A stretch of DNA of 64,000 nucleotides from Thalassobius sp. Cn5-15 (GCF_022347685.1 NZ_JAKRGF010000010.1:1-64000); one strand, 5' to 3'; shown: positions 42,944 to 52,224, counted from the stretch's first letter. The notes: generated by a model from the sequence alone, not told the origin. A program made the numbers and translations.

Positions 42944-44263
42944 TCACTCCTCTTCGGGCAGCACCAAGTTCAGCACGATCGCACATAGTGCAGTGGGCGC
43001 AACAGCTGACGTCATCAGCGTTTTGACTACACCGGGCAGATACTGGACAGCTGTCGGCACTAGGTTCAGCCCCAGACCCGCCGCAAGCGAGATCGCGATG
43101 ATCACCATGTTGCGGCGGTTCATCTTCACCTCTGTCAGCACGTTCAGACCGGCGGAGGCCACCATGCCGAACATCACGATCACACCGCCCCCCAGAACCG
43201 GCAGCGGCATCGACGCAATCACAGCGCCGATTTTCGGCAGCAGACCACAGATGATCATGATCAGACCGGCGATGGTCACAACGTGTCGGCTCATGATGCC
43301 AGTCATGCCGACGATACCCACGTTCTGGCTGAACGAAGTGTTAGGCAGCCCGCCGAACACACCAGCGACGGCAGTGCCCAGACCGTCAGCGTAGGTTGCG
43401 CCTTGAATCTCTGCATCTGTTGCGTCACGGCCTGCGCCGGCCTTGGCGGTTGCAGATGCGTCTCCAACAGTTTCAATCGCAGATACGATCGAGACCAAGG
43501 TGACTGCTATCACGGCGCCAATGCTAAAATCGAACCCATAGGGCAGCGGCTTGATGCTGGTGAGCCATGCTGCTTTGCCGACTGCATCAAATTTGACCAT
43601 GCCCATCATGATGGCCAGCACATAGCCTGCGATCAGCCCGATCAGAATGGCGGCGTTCGACAGCATGCCTTTGCTGAAAAACTTCACGGCCAGCGCCACA
43701 ATGATCACCGTCAGTGCCACCGACCAGTGCATGAGCGAGCCAAAGCTTGCCGCCTCCATCTGGAACTTGGCGGCACCACCGGCGGCGTATTTGATCGCCA
43801 CAGGGATCAGGTACAGACCAATGGCAAGGATCACCAGACCAGTGACCAGCGGCGGGAACAGCCAGCGCAGCTTGCCGATGAAGGCACCAAGGATGAAGTG
43901 GATCACGCCCCCGATGATACAGGCGGTCAGCGCCACGCCCAGACCTTGGGTCGCGGCCACACCGGCCAGCACACCGACGAAGGCAAAACTGGTGCCCTGC
44001 ATGATCGGCAGGCGTGCGCCAACGGAGCCGATGCCCACCGTTTGGAACAACGTCGCGATACCGGCAAACAGCATCGCCATCTGGATAAGATAAATCTGTT
44101 CCGGCCCACCAAAGGCCAGACCCGCCGCACCGGCCACGATGATCGACGGGGTCACGTTAGAGGCAAACATTGCCAAAACGTGTTGTAGTCCCAGCGGCAC
44201 AGCCTGTGCCAATGGGGGCGTTGCATTCGGGTCTCTATATGTCCCTGTTGTCGTTCCAGCCAT
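42944..44263 (-). CDS. NCS2-family purine (urate/xanthine) permease
   Basis: A 439-residue membrane protein with about 14 hydrophobic segments of the nucleobase-cation symporter-2 family (QHVLAMFASNVTPSIIVAGAAG near the N-terminus, the central SVGARLPIMQGTSFAFVGVL, and the FGGLPNTSFSQNVGIVGMTGI signature near residue 315). The signature with Asn-Thr-Ser-Phe-Ser-Gln-Asn-Val-Gly is the purine-type version. Located downstream of the allantoinase and ureidoglycolate lyase genes, it likely imports urate or xanthine. Confidence 0.9.
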   Translation of the reverse strand: MAGTTTGTYRDPNATPPLAQAVPLGLQHVLAMFASNVTPSIIVAGAAGLAFGGPEQIYLIQMAMLFAGIATLFQTVGIGSVGARLPIMQGTSFAFVGVLAGVAATQGLGVALTACIIGGVIHFILGAFIGKLRWLFPPLVTGLVILAIGLYLIPVAIKYAAGGAAKFQMEAASFGSLMHWSVALTVIIVALAVKFFSKGMLSNAAILIGLIAGYVLAIMMGMVKFDAVGKAAWLTSIKPLPYGFDFSIGAVIAVTLVSIVSAIETVGDASATAKAGAGRDATDAEIQGATYADGLGTAVAGVFGGLPNTSFSQNVGIVGMTGIMSRHVVTIAGLIMIICGLLPKIGAVIASMPLPVLGGGVIVMFGMVASAGLNVLTEVKMNRRNMVIIAISLAAGLGLNLVPTAVQYLPGVVKTLMTSAVAPTALCAIVLNLVLPEEE

Positions 44264-44335
44264 GTTACAATCTCCCTGTGATTGGCTGCAGCCTGTCCGG
44301 TCTGACGCCAGACTAGACCTGTTAAGGCATTGAGA

Positions 44336-44821
44336 TTACGGATTATCTACAGTGTAGACTGCGTCAAACCAGTGTTCTTCGAGGTTTGGCAGATCGCTGA
44401 TATGGTCAATGACCACAAAACGACCAGATGCACCCAAAGGTGCCAAAACACCGTGCCAAACATTGCGGTGTATATTGATCGACTGTCCCGGCTGGCTAAT
44501 GAAGGCCAGAGGCACGCCCGGTTGCCCGTCTGAATCGGCCGCGACGGTGACAATCATCGGCACGTTATCCAGCGGGATAAACGCCTGCGACCCCAGCGGA
44601 TGCCGTTCCATCAGATCAAGTGTGTAGGGCAAGGCCCGCGCCTTGGCGTCAAACAGGCTGACGCCTGCGCGCCCCGGTCCAAAATCGAGAGTGGCCAAAT
44701 CATGGTGGCGACCACACATGCCTTGATTGATGATTTTATCCGCATCGCCCGCGACCTCGATCACATCACCGAAGGGAGCGAACGCCACTGCCGTCAAGGG
44801 TTGCAGACGCAGGATACTCAT
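44336..44821 (-). CDS. allA: Ureidoglycolate lyase
   Basis: A 161-residue cupin-like enzyme that splits (S)-ureidoglycolate into glyoxylate and urea. Recognised by LTAVAFAPFGDVIEV near the start, INQGMCGRHHDLATLDF, MERHPLGSQAFIPLD and INIHRNVWHGVLAPL. The ATG overlaps the stop of the allantoinase fusion by four bases, so they are cotranslated; the permease follows after 72 bases. Confidence 0.92.
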   Translation of the reverse strand: MSILRLQPLTAVAFAPFGDVIEVAGDADKIINQGMCGRHHDLATLDFGPGRAGVSLFDAKARALPYTLDLMERHPLGSQAFIPLDNVPMIVTVAADSDGQPGVPLAFISQPGQSINIHRNVWHGVLAPLGASGRFVVIDHISDLPNLEEHWFDAVYTVDNP

Positions 44822-46233
44822 GGCAGCAGGTCCATCAGGCGAAATTCGGCAATACGTTCGACCTGTTTGCAGGCCTCAGCAAATTCTACTTCTGTCGCAT
44901 TGTCGATGCGGCGTTTGAAATTGGCCAGGATCGACGCCTTATCATGATCCCGCACCGCGATGATGAAAGGGAAACCGTGTTTTGCCACATAGGTATCATT
45001 CAGCACGGTGAACGCCTCACGCTCCTCATCTGTCAGCATGTCCAAACTGGCGGAGGCCTGTTCCGATGTACTCTCTGCCGTCAACCGTCCGGCGGCGGCC
45101 AGTTTACCCGCCAGATCGGGGTGGGCGGTCAGCACGCCGTGACGTTCGGCGTGGCTGGCGGTGCGGAACATCCGGCACAGCGCATTATGCACACCGGCGG
45201 CGCAGTCATGTGCCTTGCCCAATTCCAGACCATGGGCGCGTTCGGCAATCCAAGGGGAGTGTTCAAAGATCCCGCCGTAAACCTCAACAAACCGCTCGCG
45301 GTTCATTTCCGAGGGACGCTCAATCCGCTGATGTGGATGGACAGCGGCCCAATGGTCGGCGATGTCCAGACGGGTCGGGGTCCAAACGCCATCGAAGCCC
45401 GCGATGTAATCAAGGAACCGGATCAGCCCCGCGATCTTGCCCGGACGGCCGATCAGACGACAGTGCAAACCGATCGACATCATGCGCGGCGCACCTGCCT
45501 CACCCTCGGCATAGAGCGTGTCAAAACTGTCCTTCAGGTATTGAAAGAAATCTTCGCCCGTGACCCAACCGGGGGCCGTGGCGAAGCGCATATCGTTTAC
45601 CTCCAACGTGTAAGGAAGGATCAGTTGATTCTGATCGCCCAGCTCCAACCAGTAGGGCAGATCATCGTCATAAGTGTCACTGACATACGCAAACTGCCCG
45701 GTTTCTGCCACCAGCCGCACAGTATTTGCGCTACAGCGTCCAGTGTACCAACCGCGCGGGGCCTCACCCACCACCTCTGTGTGCAGGCGGATCGCCTCGG
45801 CAATGGCTGCGCGTTCTTCGTCTTCGGGCATGTCTTTGTGTTCAACCCATTTGAGGCCATGCGATGCAATTTCCCAGCCTGCGGATTTCATCGCGGCGAC
45901 CTGTTCAGGATTACGCGCCAATGCCTGTGCGACACCGTAAATGGTCACCGGAATATCACGGGTCGTGAACAGGCGGTGCAGACGCCAGAAACCGGCGCGA
46001 GCACCATATTCATATATGGATTCCATGTTCCAATGGCGCTGACCCTGCCACTGCGCCGCACCGGGAATATCAGACAGGAACGCCTCTGACGCCTGATCGC
46101 CGTGCAGCAGGCAATTTTCTCCACCCTCCTCATAGTTCAGGACAAATTGCACAGCGATCTTCGCCCCACCCGGCCATTGAGCATCGGGGGCATTGGGGCC
46201 GTAGCCACGCATGTCGCGGGGGTAGCGGGTCAT
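44818..46233 (-). CDS. puuE: Allantoinase (PuuE type) fused to OHCU decarboxylase (UraD)
   Basis: A 471-residue fusion. Residues 1 to about 305 are a polysaccharide-deacetylase-like, metal-independent allantoinase ([68 protein letters not shown]). Residues from about 308 on are 2-oxo-4-hydroxy-4-carboxy-5-ureidoimidazoline decarboxylase ([60 protein letters not shown]). The protein thus does the last step to (S)-allantoin and the ring opening to allantoate. This fusion is known in other proteobacteria. It is divergent from uraH-puuD, which supply its substrate. Confidence 0.93.
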   Translation of the reverse strand: MTRYPRDMRGYGPNAPDAQWPGGAKIAVQFVLNYEEGGENCLLHGDQASEAFLSDIPGAAQWQGQRHWNMESIYEYGARAGFWRLHRLFTTRDIPVTIYGVAQALARNPEQVAAMKSAGWEIASHGLKWVEHKDMPEDEERAAIAEAIRLHTEVVGEAPRGWYTGRCSANTVRLVAETGQFAYVSDTYDDDLPYWLELGDQNQLILPYTLEVNDMRFATAPGWVTGEDFFQYLKDSFDTLYAEGEAGAPRMMSIGLHCRLIGRPGKIAGLIRFLDYIAGFDGVWTPTRLDIADHWAAVHPHQRIERPSEMNRERFVEVYGGIFEHSPWIAERAHGLELGKAHDCAAGVHNALCRMFRTASHAERHGVLTAHPDLAGKLAAAGRLTAESTSEQASASLDMLTDEEREAFTVLNDTYVAKHGFPFIIAVRDHDKASILANFKRRIDNATEVEFAEACKQVERIAEFRLMDLLP

Positions 46234-46258
46234 TCGGGGATCTCCTGATTACTTTGGA

Positions 46259-46275
46259 AACCTTTATAAAAGGTT
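46259..46275. promoter_or_regulatory. Palindromic operator candidate in urate catabolism region
   Basis: AACCTTTATAAAAGGTT is a 17-bp palindrome (7-bp arms) located 26 bases upstream of the allantoinase start and within the divergent region shared with uraH. The regulator is not encoded nearby. Confidence 0.5.
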
Positions 46276-46397
46276 GCACGTACAAAGACTTTCTCAATTA
46301 TTTTGAAACTGTTGTTTGGCCATTTGTTGTGTTGCAAGCAGCACAAAAGCCGCAAAATAAGCTGAACAGGAAAAACTGCCCGAAAAGGAGGCTGATC

Positions 46398-46754
46398 ATG
46401 GCCGGATATCTGACAACCCACGTCCTCGACACCGCCCGTGGCTGCCCGGCGGAAGGAATTAAAATCGCGCTCTACCGTGTGTCGGGCAATTCGCACAAGA
46501 AAATCGCCGAGACTGTAACCAATGCGGACGGGCGTACCGATGCGCCTATCCTGCCTGAGGAGAAGTTTAAAACCGGCACATATGAGTTGATCTTTTTCTG
46601 CGGCGATTATCTGCGCGACACAGATCAGGTGAGCGAGGATCCGCTGTTTCTCGATCAGGTGCCGATCCGCTTCGGCATGGCCGACGCCGCAGCGCATTAT
46701 CACGTGCCATTGCTGTTGAGCCCCTTCGGCTATTCCACCTATCGCGGCTCCTAA
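46398..46754 (+). CDS. uraH: 5-hydroxyisourate hydrolase (transthyretin-like)
   Basis: A 118-residue enzyme that hydrolyses 5-hydroxyisourate to OHCU. The N-terminal [19 protein letters not shown] with its His and the exact C-terminal signature YRGS identify it. AAAAGGAG precedes the ATG at 46398; a longer open frame starting 46254 crosses the operator palindrome and is not protein-like. It leads a two-gene operon with the membrane urate oxidase. Confidence 0.95.
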   Translation: MAGYLTTHVLDTARGCPAEGIKIALYRVSGNSHKKIAETVTNADGRTDAPILPEEKFKTGTYELIFFCGDYLRDTDQVSEDPLFLDQVPIRFGMADAAAHYHVPLLLSPFGYSTYRGS

Positions 46755-46857
46755 GGCCCGCTGACAACATCAACGACTTGGGACCAAACACCCCAAGGCC
46801 TTGCGACCGCCCTGCCCTTCTCGCTTCGGGGCCCGCAACACTCAGGGAGAGTATCAA

Positions 46858-48093
46858 ATGCAAGATCTTGCGATCATGTGGGATTGGATCGGGTTCGCAG
46901 TACGCTGGCTGCATGTCATCACTGCAATGGCCTGGATCGGGTCATCGTTTTACTTCATCGCGCTGGATCTGGGTCTGCGCAAACACCCCAACCTGCCCGT
47001 CGGCGCCCATGGTGAGGAATGGCAGGTTCACGGCGGCGGATTTTACCACATCCAGAAATATCTGGTGGCCCCAGAAAATATGCCGGAGCATCTGATCTGG
47101 TTCAAATGGGAAAGCTACACCACATGGCTCAGCGGTGCGGCACTGTTGATGGTGGTCTATTGGGTCGGGGGTGAACTGTACCTGATCGACGCAGGCAAAG
47201 CGGATCTGGCGTTGTGGCAGGGTATCGTGATTTCTGCGGGTTCCTTGACGCTGGGCTGGTTGATCTATGATCGGTTGTGCAAATCGGCACTGGGGAACAC
47301 GCCAACGCTGTTGATGCTGCTCTTGTTTGCAATGTTGGTGGTCATGGGCTGGGGCTACAACCAGATCTTCACCGGTCGCGCGACCATGCTGCATCTGGGT
47401 GCATTTACCGCCACGATCATGACCGCAAACGTGTTTTTCATCATCATGCCAAACCAGCGCATTGTGGTAGCTGATCTGCAGGCGGGGCGTACACCAGATG
47501 CCAAATACGGCAAAATTGCCAAATTGCGATCAACCCATAACAACTACCTGACGCTGCCGGTGGTGTTCCTGATGCTTTCGAACCACTATCCGCTGGCTTT
47601 TGCGACAGAGTATAATTGGATCATAGCGGCGCTGGTGTTCCTCATGGGGGTAACGATCCGCCATTTCTTCAACACCTCTCATGCGGGTGGTGGATATAAA
47701 TGGTGGACGTGGCTGATAACGGCGATCCTGTTTATCTGTGTGATGTGGTTGTCCACCGCCCCCTTGATGCAAGACACCTATGAGCAGTCGGAGGCGCGCG
47801 CCTTGAGCGCCACTGAACTGCGCTATGCAACCGCGACACATTTTGAAGATGTGATGAATGTTATCCCCGGTCGTTGCGCCATGTGCCACGCACGGGAACC
47901 TTACTACGAGGGGATCACGCGGGCACCGAAGGGTATTGTGTTAGAAACAGAGGCGGATGTGGCCGCTGCCGCCAAACAAATCTATTTGCAAGCGGGAGTG
48001 ACCCATGCAATGCCGCCTGCAAATGTCACCTACATGGAACCAGAAGAGCGGCGTTTGATCGTGCAATGGTTCCGTGAGGCTGGTGCAAGCTAA
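46858..48093 (+). CDS. puuD: Membrane-bound urate hydroxylase/oxidase with C-terminal cytochrome c (PuuD)
   Basis: A protein of about 411 residues with eight or so hydrophobic segments in the first 310 residues, including conserved His in VRWLHVITAMAWIGSSFYFIALD and RSTHNNYLTLPVVFLMLSNHYP. A C-terminal cytochrome c domain has heme-binding CAMCH at about residue 340 and an axial Met in THAMPP. This is the PuuD type of urate-oxidising enzyme, which passes electrons to the respiratory chain rather than to oxygen directly as soluble uricase does. AGGGAGAG precedes the ATG. It is convergent with repC, with parS-like sites between. Confidence 0.93.
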   Translation: MQDLAIMWDWIGFAVRWLHVITAMAWIGSSFYFIALDLGLRKHPNLPVGAHGEEWQVHGGGFYHIQKYLVAPENMPEHLIWFKWESYTTWLSGAALLMVVYWVGGELYLIDAGKADLALWQGIVISAGSLTLGWLIYDRLCKSALGNTPTLLMLLLFAMLVVMGWGYNQIFTGRATMLHLGAFTATIMTANVFFIIMPNQRIVVADLQAGRTPDAKYGKIAKLRSTHNNYLTLPVVFLMLSNHYPLAFATEYNWIIAALVFLMGVTIRHFFNTSHAGGGYKWWTWLITAILFICVMWLSTAPLMQDTYEQSEARALSATELRYATATHFEDVMNVIPGRCAMCHAREPYYEGITRAPKGIVLETEADVAAAAKQIYLQAGVTHAMPPANVTYMEPEERRLIVQWFREAGAS

Positions 48094-48119
48094 GCCTGGG
48101 TGTCACAGGCTAAAGATCG

Positions 48120-48135
48120 ATTGTCAGCTGACAAT
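48120..48135. promoter_or_regulatory. parS-like centromere palindrome 1
   Basis: ATTGTCAGCTGACAAT is a perfect 16-bp palindrome. It fits the core of repABC parS sites (TTnnnnGCnnnnAA), which RepB binds. A half-site CTGACAAT follows at 48153-48160. Confidence 0.75.
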
Positions 48136-48193
48136 TTCCACATGCTTTCCGGCTGACAATTTTGCAAGCTACTGATTTAGAAGGAATTTTAAG

Positions 48194-48209
48194 ATTGTCA
48201 GCTGACAAT
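48194..48209. promoter_or_regulatory. parS-like centromere palindrome 2
   Basis: A second exact copy of the 16-bp palindrome, 74 bases from the first and 11 bases beyond the repC stop. A position directly downstream of repC is common for parS in repABC plasmids. Confidence 0.75.
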
Positions 48210-48219
48210 CCCCTTGTTT

Positions 48220-49467
48220 TCAGTACTTTGACCCCTCACAAGACCCTATTCGGTCCCCCTGCCTTATCAACACCGCGTGGATGTTCAGCGCTGTCACTTT
48301 ATGGCTCCGTGACAGATGACGCAGATAAGCCCCTGGGTTCTGAATTTGATCGAACCGTTCATGGATCGCCACCACACTCACGGCAGCTTTATGCAAGCCA
48401 AGATTATTGACGGCCTCGATCCAGACAGGCTGATCAATTCCCATCATTGGCACCAGCTGCTGTGCAATATTCGCTAGCGCTTGCCAGGATGTTAACTGCC
48501 CGGGAAAGAAGGCGCTGAGTGTTGGGCATTGAGAGACAACCTCTGCCAAAGTTATGTCTTTCTTTGCAATTAGCGAAGCAGTTCCATCCTCGGAACATTT
48601 TATCTTTGTCTGATTTTGCTTAGTCGAAGGAGTATCAGAGTCAGAGTTATATTTTTTTTCAGACTGTATGTGCCGCTCATTTTGGCTGTGGTTGACGCTC
48701 ATTGTTGTGGGATTGCAGGCGGTGTTTTCTGGCGTTTTTTCGGCTCGATTGTCAGCCGTAAGGGCGGGCAGGGTGTCTGTCTCGTCTGTTGTATTCGTGA
48801 GACGTTCCTGCAATTGGCCCAGCAGATCGTGAAGGGTGTCTGCATCCGGTCTGCGGCGGAGTAAGCGGTTCATTTCGGCCAGAAATACGGTGTCTACATT
48901 GCGGTTGCATAGGTATCGGGCGCGCAGGTGCAATACCTCGGCGCGCATCATTGCCAGCCGTTGCTGTGCTTCCTCCGCGGCGTGGGCGGCCTGCATCAGT
49001 TGATCACCGTGGCGGGCGAGAGGTGAAAGGTCAAAGCCGTATGCCTGACCAACAAAGCCACCGACCCGACGGGCAAAGCGTTTGCGGTTCGGGCTGTCGT
49101 GGCGGGTGATTACGCCCAGATCCACCAGCCGCGCCAGATGACGGCGCAGGGTGCTTTCGGGCATACCATGTAGCCGTTTAGAAAGCGTCCTGTTGGCGGG
49201 GAAGACAATCGCGCTGCCAACCTCATCCGTAAGTAGTCGATGCGGGTGAAAACTGATCAGTGCGCGCAGAACCGACAAGGTCCGGTGAGACAGATCATAA
49301 AGTGCGGCGGCGGTTGTTAGCGCCTCCAGCAGCTGCCATTTGTCATGGCCGACAGCGGGTGTACCCTCGCTGTCGGATGTCGTGAAACAGTTTTGGACGG
49401 TGACATCGCCAGCCGTTTGGCCAAAGGATACCATCCGCCCCATCGTGGTTTGGGACGCTGCCTGCAT
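48220..49467 (-). CDS. repC: Plasmid replication initiator RepC
   Basis: A protein of about 415 residues that initiates replication of repABC plasmids by binding the origin inside its own gene. The N-terminal domain contains RTLSVLRALISFHPHRLL, IVFPANRTLSKRLHGMPESTLRRHLARLVDLGVI (winged helix) and RKRFARRVGGFVGQAYGFDLSPL. A long hydrophilic AT-rich linker follows (about residues 240-300), then a conserved C-terminal domain (WQALANIAQQLVPMMGI, NPGAYLRHLSR). I chose ATG 49467; TTG 49473 is in frame. No good ribosome-binding site is seen, consistent with control by the counter-transcribed RNA upstream. Confidence 0.95.
   Translation of the reverse strand: MQAASQTTMGRMVSFGQTAGDVTVQNCFTTSDSEGTPAVGHDKWQLLEALTTAAALYDLSHRTLSVLRALISFHPHRLLTDEVGSAIVFPANRTLSKRLHGMPESTLRRHLARLVDLGVITRHDSPNRKRFARRVGGFVGQAYGFDLSPLARHGDQLMQAAHAAEEAQQRLAMMRAEVLHLRARYLCNRNVDTVFLAEMNRLLRRRPDADTLHDLLGQLQERLTNTTDETDTLPALTADNRAEKTPENTACNPTTMSVNHSQNERHIQSEKKYNSDSDTPSTKQNQTKIKCSEDGTASLIAKKDITLAEVVSQCPTLSAFFPGQLTSWQALANIAQQLVPMMGIDQPVWIEAVNNLGLHKAAVSVVAIHERFDQIQNPGAYLRHLSRSHKVTALNIHAVLIRQGDRIGSCEGSKY
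48590..48690. other. Probable origin of replication (AT-rich part of repC)
   Basis: The AT content of repC rises sharply here, including a run of eight T near 48650, encoding the hydrophilic linker. In repABC plasmids the origin is known to lie within an AT-rich stretch of repC. Exact limits are inferred. Confidence 0.5.
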
Positions 49468-49551
49468 TTTCAATCACGTAAGACAATAAAAGAGACGCCC
49501 CATGCACTGCATGCGGTTGACAGAACCGGAACCTGCGGGCTAACTCAGAGC

Positions 49552-49603
49552 TGCTAGACTTGAGAAGGGCCGTCCGGGTTGAATCCTGGGGGGCTTTTCT
49601 TTT
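49552..49603 (+). ncRNA. Predicted counter-transcribed RNA (incompatibility RNA) between repB and repC
   Basis: Antisense to the repABC operon. A TTGACA -35 box (49517-49522) is followed after 17-18 bases by a CTAACT/TAACTC -10-like box (49540-49546). The RNA would begin near 49552 and end in a GC-rich hairpin (49567-49594) with a T-rich tail. repABC plasmids encode such a small RNA in the repB-repC gap to limit RepC; position, strand, size and promoter all fit. Exact ends are approximate. Confidence 0.7.
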
Positions 49604-49634
49604 GCCGTCTGTTTAGTGCCTCCTTACTGCTTTC

Positions 49635-50639
49635 TTATGTGTCGGACTTATCTTTGGTCTCTGCTGTGAAACGGGCGTGAAGCTCGTTCAGCAGGTCTTC
49701 GGCGTGGCTATCAAACCACGTGTCAAACCCGCTCGACGTGGCGGCTGACAGGGTCAGCGTGACGCCTTTGCGGGTTGTCTTGATGTCGCCCAGGGTGCCG
49801 CCTGCGCTGCTGCGTAGGGTGCGGGGTTTGGGCGCGGCTTTGGGTTTTTTCTTGGCCGTCGGGTTGGCCTGTTGAGATAGGCTTTCGGTTGTACGCTCAA
49901 AGATCGCCTCGAACCGCTCATCAGACGTGAGAAGACGAAATTCGGGCCGGTTGAGTAAAGCCATCGCATGCGATTTTACACCAGAGTTTTCAAACCGCTT
50001 TACCAGCTGCATCCAGCGATCACGGCCAATACCGGGGGCGGATCCGATTGTGCGCAGGAACTCCAGATCAAAGGCGTTGCCTACTTTCAGCATCCGGCTG
50101 ACCATTGGCAGATCAATCGACAGGGCGGCAGCGATTGTCTGCCGATCATAGTCTGTTACCTCTAACTGTGCGGCAAAGCTGGCTTTTTCGATAAAGCTAA
50201 GGTCCTGACGGGAGGTGTTTTCCTGCCCCTGCGCCATCACCAGCGCGTGATCATCCAACTGACGCACCATAGCCTTGACCGGTAGACCCAGTTTGCGCAG
50301 CGCCTGCAGGCGGCGGCGGCCATAGACGATTTCATAGCGACCCTGTTTGGTCGAATGGGGGCGCAACAGAACTGGCACCTGCTGGCCATAGGTTTGCAGG
50401 CTTTCTACCAGCTGTTTCTGCGCCTGCGTGTCCAGGCCCAGCCGGTCCTCGACGCCTGCGTCATCAATCAGCGCGGTGTCGATATCCTGCACTGCGTTCT
50501 CCTGCAGCTTGGTCAGCGAGGATTGCAGCGCGCCAACTGCACCACGGGGCATCATCGCCGCGGCGCGGGGTTTCGGCCGTTCTGGTTTGTCAGCCGTCGT
50601 CGGGCTGGGGGTAGGGGAGAGGATGCCTTTGCGTGCCAT
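49635..50639 (-). CDS. repB: Plasmid partitioning protein RepB (ParB family)
   Basis: A 334-residue centromere-binding protein. It has an N-terminal basic region that contacts RepA and a ParB/Spo0J core (VPVLLRPHSTKQGRYEIVYGRRRLQALRKLGLPVKAMVRQLDD, then QENTSRQDLSFIEKASFA). A helix-turn-helix follows (TIAAALSIDLPMVSRMLKV) with a C-terminal dimerisation part. The ATG at 50639 overlaps repA's stop (TAATG) with GGAGG just upstream; the in-frame ATG at 50651 is less likely. It should bind the palindromes at 48120 and 48194. Confidence 0.95.
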   Translation of the reverse strand: MARKGILSPTPSPTTADKPERPKPRAAAMMPRGAVGALQSSLTKLQENAVQDIDTALIDDAGVEDRLGLDTQAQKQLVESLQTYGQQVPVLLRPHSTKQGRYEIVYGRRRLQALRKLGLPVKAMVRQLDDHALVMAQGQENTSRQDLSFIEKASFAAQLEVTDYDRQTIAAALSIDLPMVSRMLKVGNAFDLEFLRTIGSAPGIGRDRWMQLVKRFENSGVKSHAMALLNRPEFRLLTSDERFEAIFERTTESLSQQANPTAKKKPKAAPKPRTLRSSAGGTLGDIKTTRKGVTLTLSAATSSGFDTWFDSHAEDLLNELHARFTAETKDKSDT

Positions 50640-51805
50640 TAACGCCTCCATGTCGCTTGGATCAGCGACTCTATCTCATCGTTCACCTGGTTGAGTGAAT
50701 CCACTGCACGGTCGTAAGTTTGTCGGTGGAACTGGCTTCGGTCGACCTCATATATCGTCTGATGAGTGAGGCCCGCGTCTGAAATCGCCGTCGATTTTAG
50801 CATTGGGGCGACCATCACCTCCTCGCCGAACATCTGGCGCAGGAAGGACACCACCTGTTGCTGTGGTCCGTCGTTCGGCTCATAACGGTTTATGAGGAAG
50901 CGTAGGAAATCAAATTCCATCGTCGCCCCCGCATCCGAGACAACATCGAGCAGGTCGGCGCTCATCTGCAGGAACTGCGACATCGACGCGATGTCCAGCA
51001 TGTTCGGCACGATGGTGATGAGCACACCAGTAGACGCACAGAGCGCCGACATGGTCAGATAGCCCAACTGCGGCGGACAATCGAAGATGATCACGTCATA
51101 ATTCGCTTCTACCTCCTGCAGGGCAGTGGCCATGCGGGCGAAAAATGGAGGTTGGGTGTTGTTGAGCAGGGCCTGCGGTGTCTCGTGTTCAAATTCCTGC
51201 AACATCAGCCCACCGGGGGCCAGATCAATGCCGGCAAAATAGGTTTGCTGGATCACCTGGCTGAGGGGCAGGGGATCGTCATAGCGGATCGCGTCATAGA
51301 TGGTGCCCGATTGCAGGAAGTCATATTCCGGCCTGTAGCCAAACAGCGTGGTGAGGGAGGCCTGAGGGTCGATATCCACACACAGAACGCGATATCCCAG
51401 CAGGGCCAGCCGTTGCGCGGTATGCACCGAGCTGGTGGTTTTGCCGCTGCCACCTTTGAAGTTGAGGAAGGACAGAACCTGCACCTTGTCACCTTCACGG
51501 CGGCCACGTTTATAGGCGCCGGCGGTCTTCGCCGTGGTTTCAAGGATTTCGCGGATTTGACCCAGATCTGAGGCGGAATAGTGTCTACGTCCGCCCGGTG
51601 TCATGTGGACATCGGGGATTTTGCTATCAAAATGCAGCTTGCGTAGAAAGCTGGCGGAAATGCCCAACAATTCGGCCGCTTCTCCGGCGCTGAACAGCCG
51701 CAATTCCTTGCGCGCATCAGGGGCGAAGACCTTCATCATATGGTCTTCGAGGGCCGCAGAAAGTTGTTCCGCATTTTCGCGGATTCGCTGATTGATGGTG
51801 ATCAT
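50639..51805 (-). CDS. repA: Plasmid partitioning ATPase RepA (ParA family)
   Basis: A 388-residue ParA-type ATPase. It has an N-terminal helix-turn-helix of MerR style (LFSAGEAAELLGISASFLRKLHFDSKIPD), the deviant Walker A KGGSGKTT (residues 117-124), Walker A' VDIDPQASLT and Walker B-like VIIFDCPPQLG. It drives segregation with RepB and represses the operon promoter. It is the first gene of repABC and is followed by repB with a one-base overlap. Confidence 0.96.
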   Translation of the reverse strand: MITINQRIRENAEQLSAALEDHMMKVFAPDARKELRLFSAGEAAELLGISASFLRKLHFDSKIPDVHMTPGGRRHYSASDLGQIREILETTAKTAGAYKRGRREGDKVQVLSFLNFKGGSGKTTSSVHTAQRLALLGYRVLCVDIDPQASLTTLFGYRPEYDFLQSGTIYDAIRYDDPLPLSQVIQQTYFAGIDLAPGGLMLQEFEHETPQALLNNTQPPFFARMATALQEVEANYDVIIFDCPPQLGYLTMSALCASTGVLITIVPNMLDIASMSQFLQMSADLLDVVSDAGATMEFDFLRFLINRYEPNDGPQQQVVSFLRQMFGEEVMVAPMLKSTAISDAGLTHQTIYEVDRSQFHRQTYDRAVDSLNQVNDEIESLIQATWRR

Positions 51806-52224
51806 GTCGCCACGCCTGTGTATTGTGCCAGCCTGTTGCGCTGGGGTAGGGCGGTGGGTGATCTGCTGTTGGAATACCCTTTTGATATCCTTTAACTGAT
51901 CTGCCTTCGTGCCTCGATCCCATTGCTCCGACCGGACGATTTTAGTAACGCTCTTTTTCGTCAGCGCTTTTATTAGCGTTACTTAAGCGAAGATGCTGAG
52001 CATTTGCAACAGATTCGGCGTGGGTGCGGGGTTCGTATGTGCTGATTTATCCACAGGTTCTGCAAAATATCTTCAGCTATTAGCTTAGAAACTACCGATA
52101 ACGGATGAAAATCATGTGATTTTTCGGCCTGAATAGTCTCTATTCCGGTGAATTAGGCCCGAATGGCGCGGTGAGGTGGTGGAATGCCTGATCTGAACAG
52201 GACACGCTCGTTTCGATTCGGCGT
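51806..52224. promoter_or_regulatory. repABC promoter/operator region with DnaA box
   Basis: A 419-bp gene-free region upstream of repA. It holds a 9-bp inverted repeat (AGTAACGCT at 51944-51952 and AGCGTTACT at 51975-51983, 22-base spacer), a likely autoregulatory site for RepA/RepB. A perfect DnaA box TTATCCACA lies at 52047-52055. The part nearest the glycosyltransferase has nothing else I can identify. Confidence 0.55.

Noticed and set aside
48120-48209. CRISPR-like repeat (two identical 16-mers with a spacer)
   Set aside because: There are only two copies, each a perfect palindrome next to repC, with no cas genes; parS explains them better.
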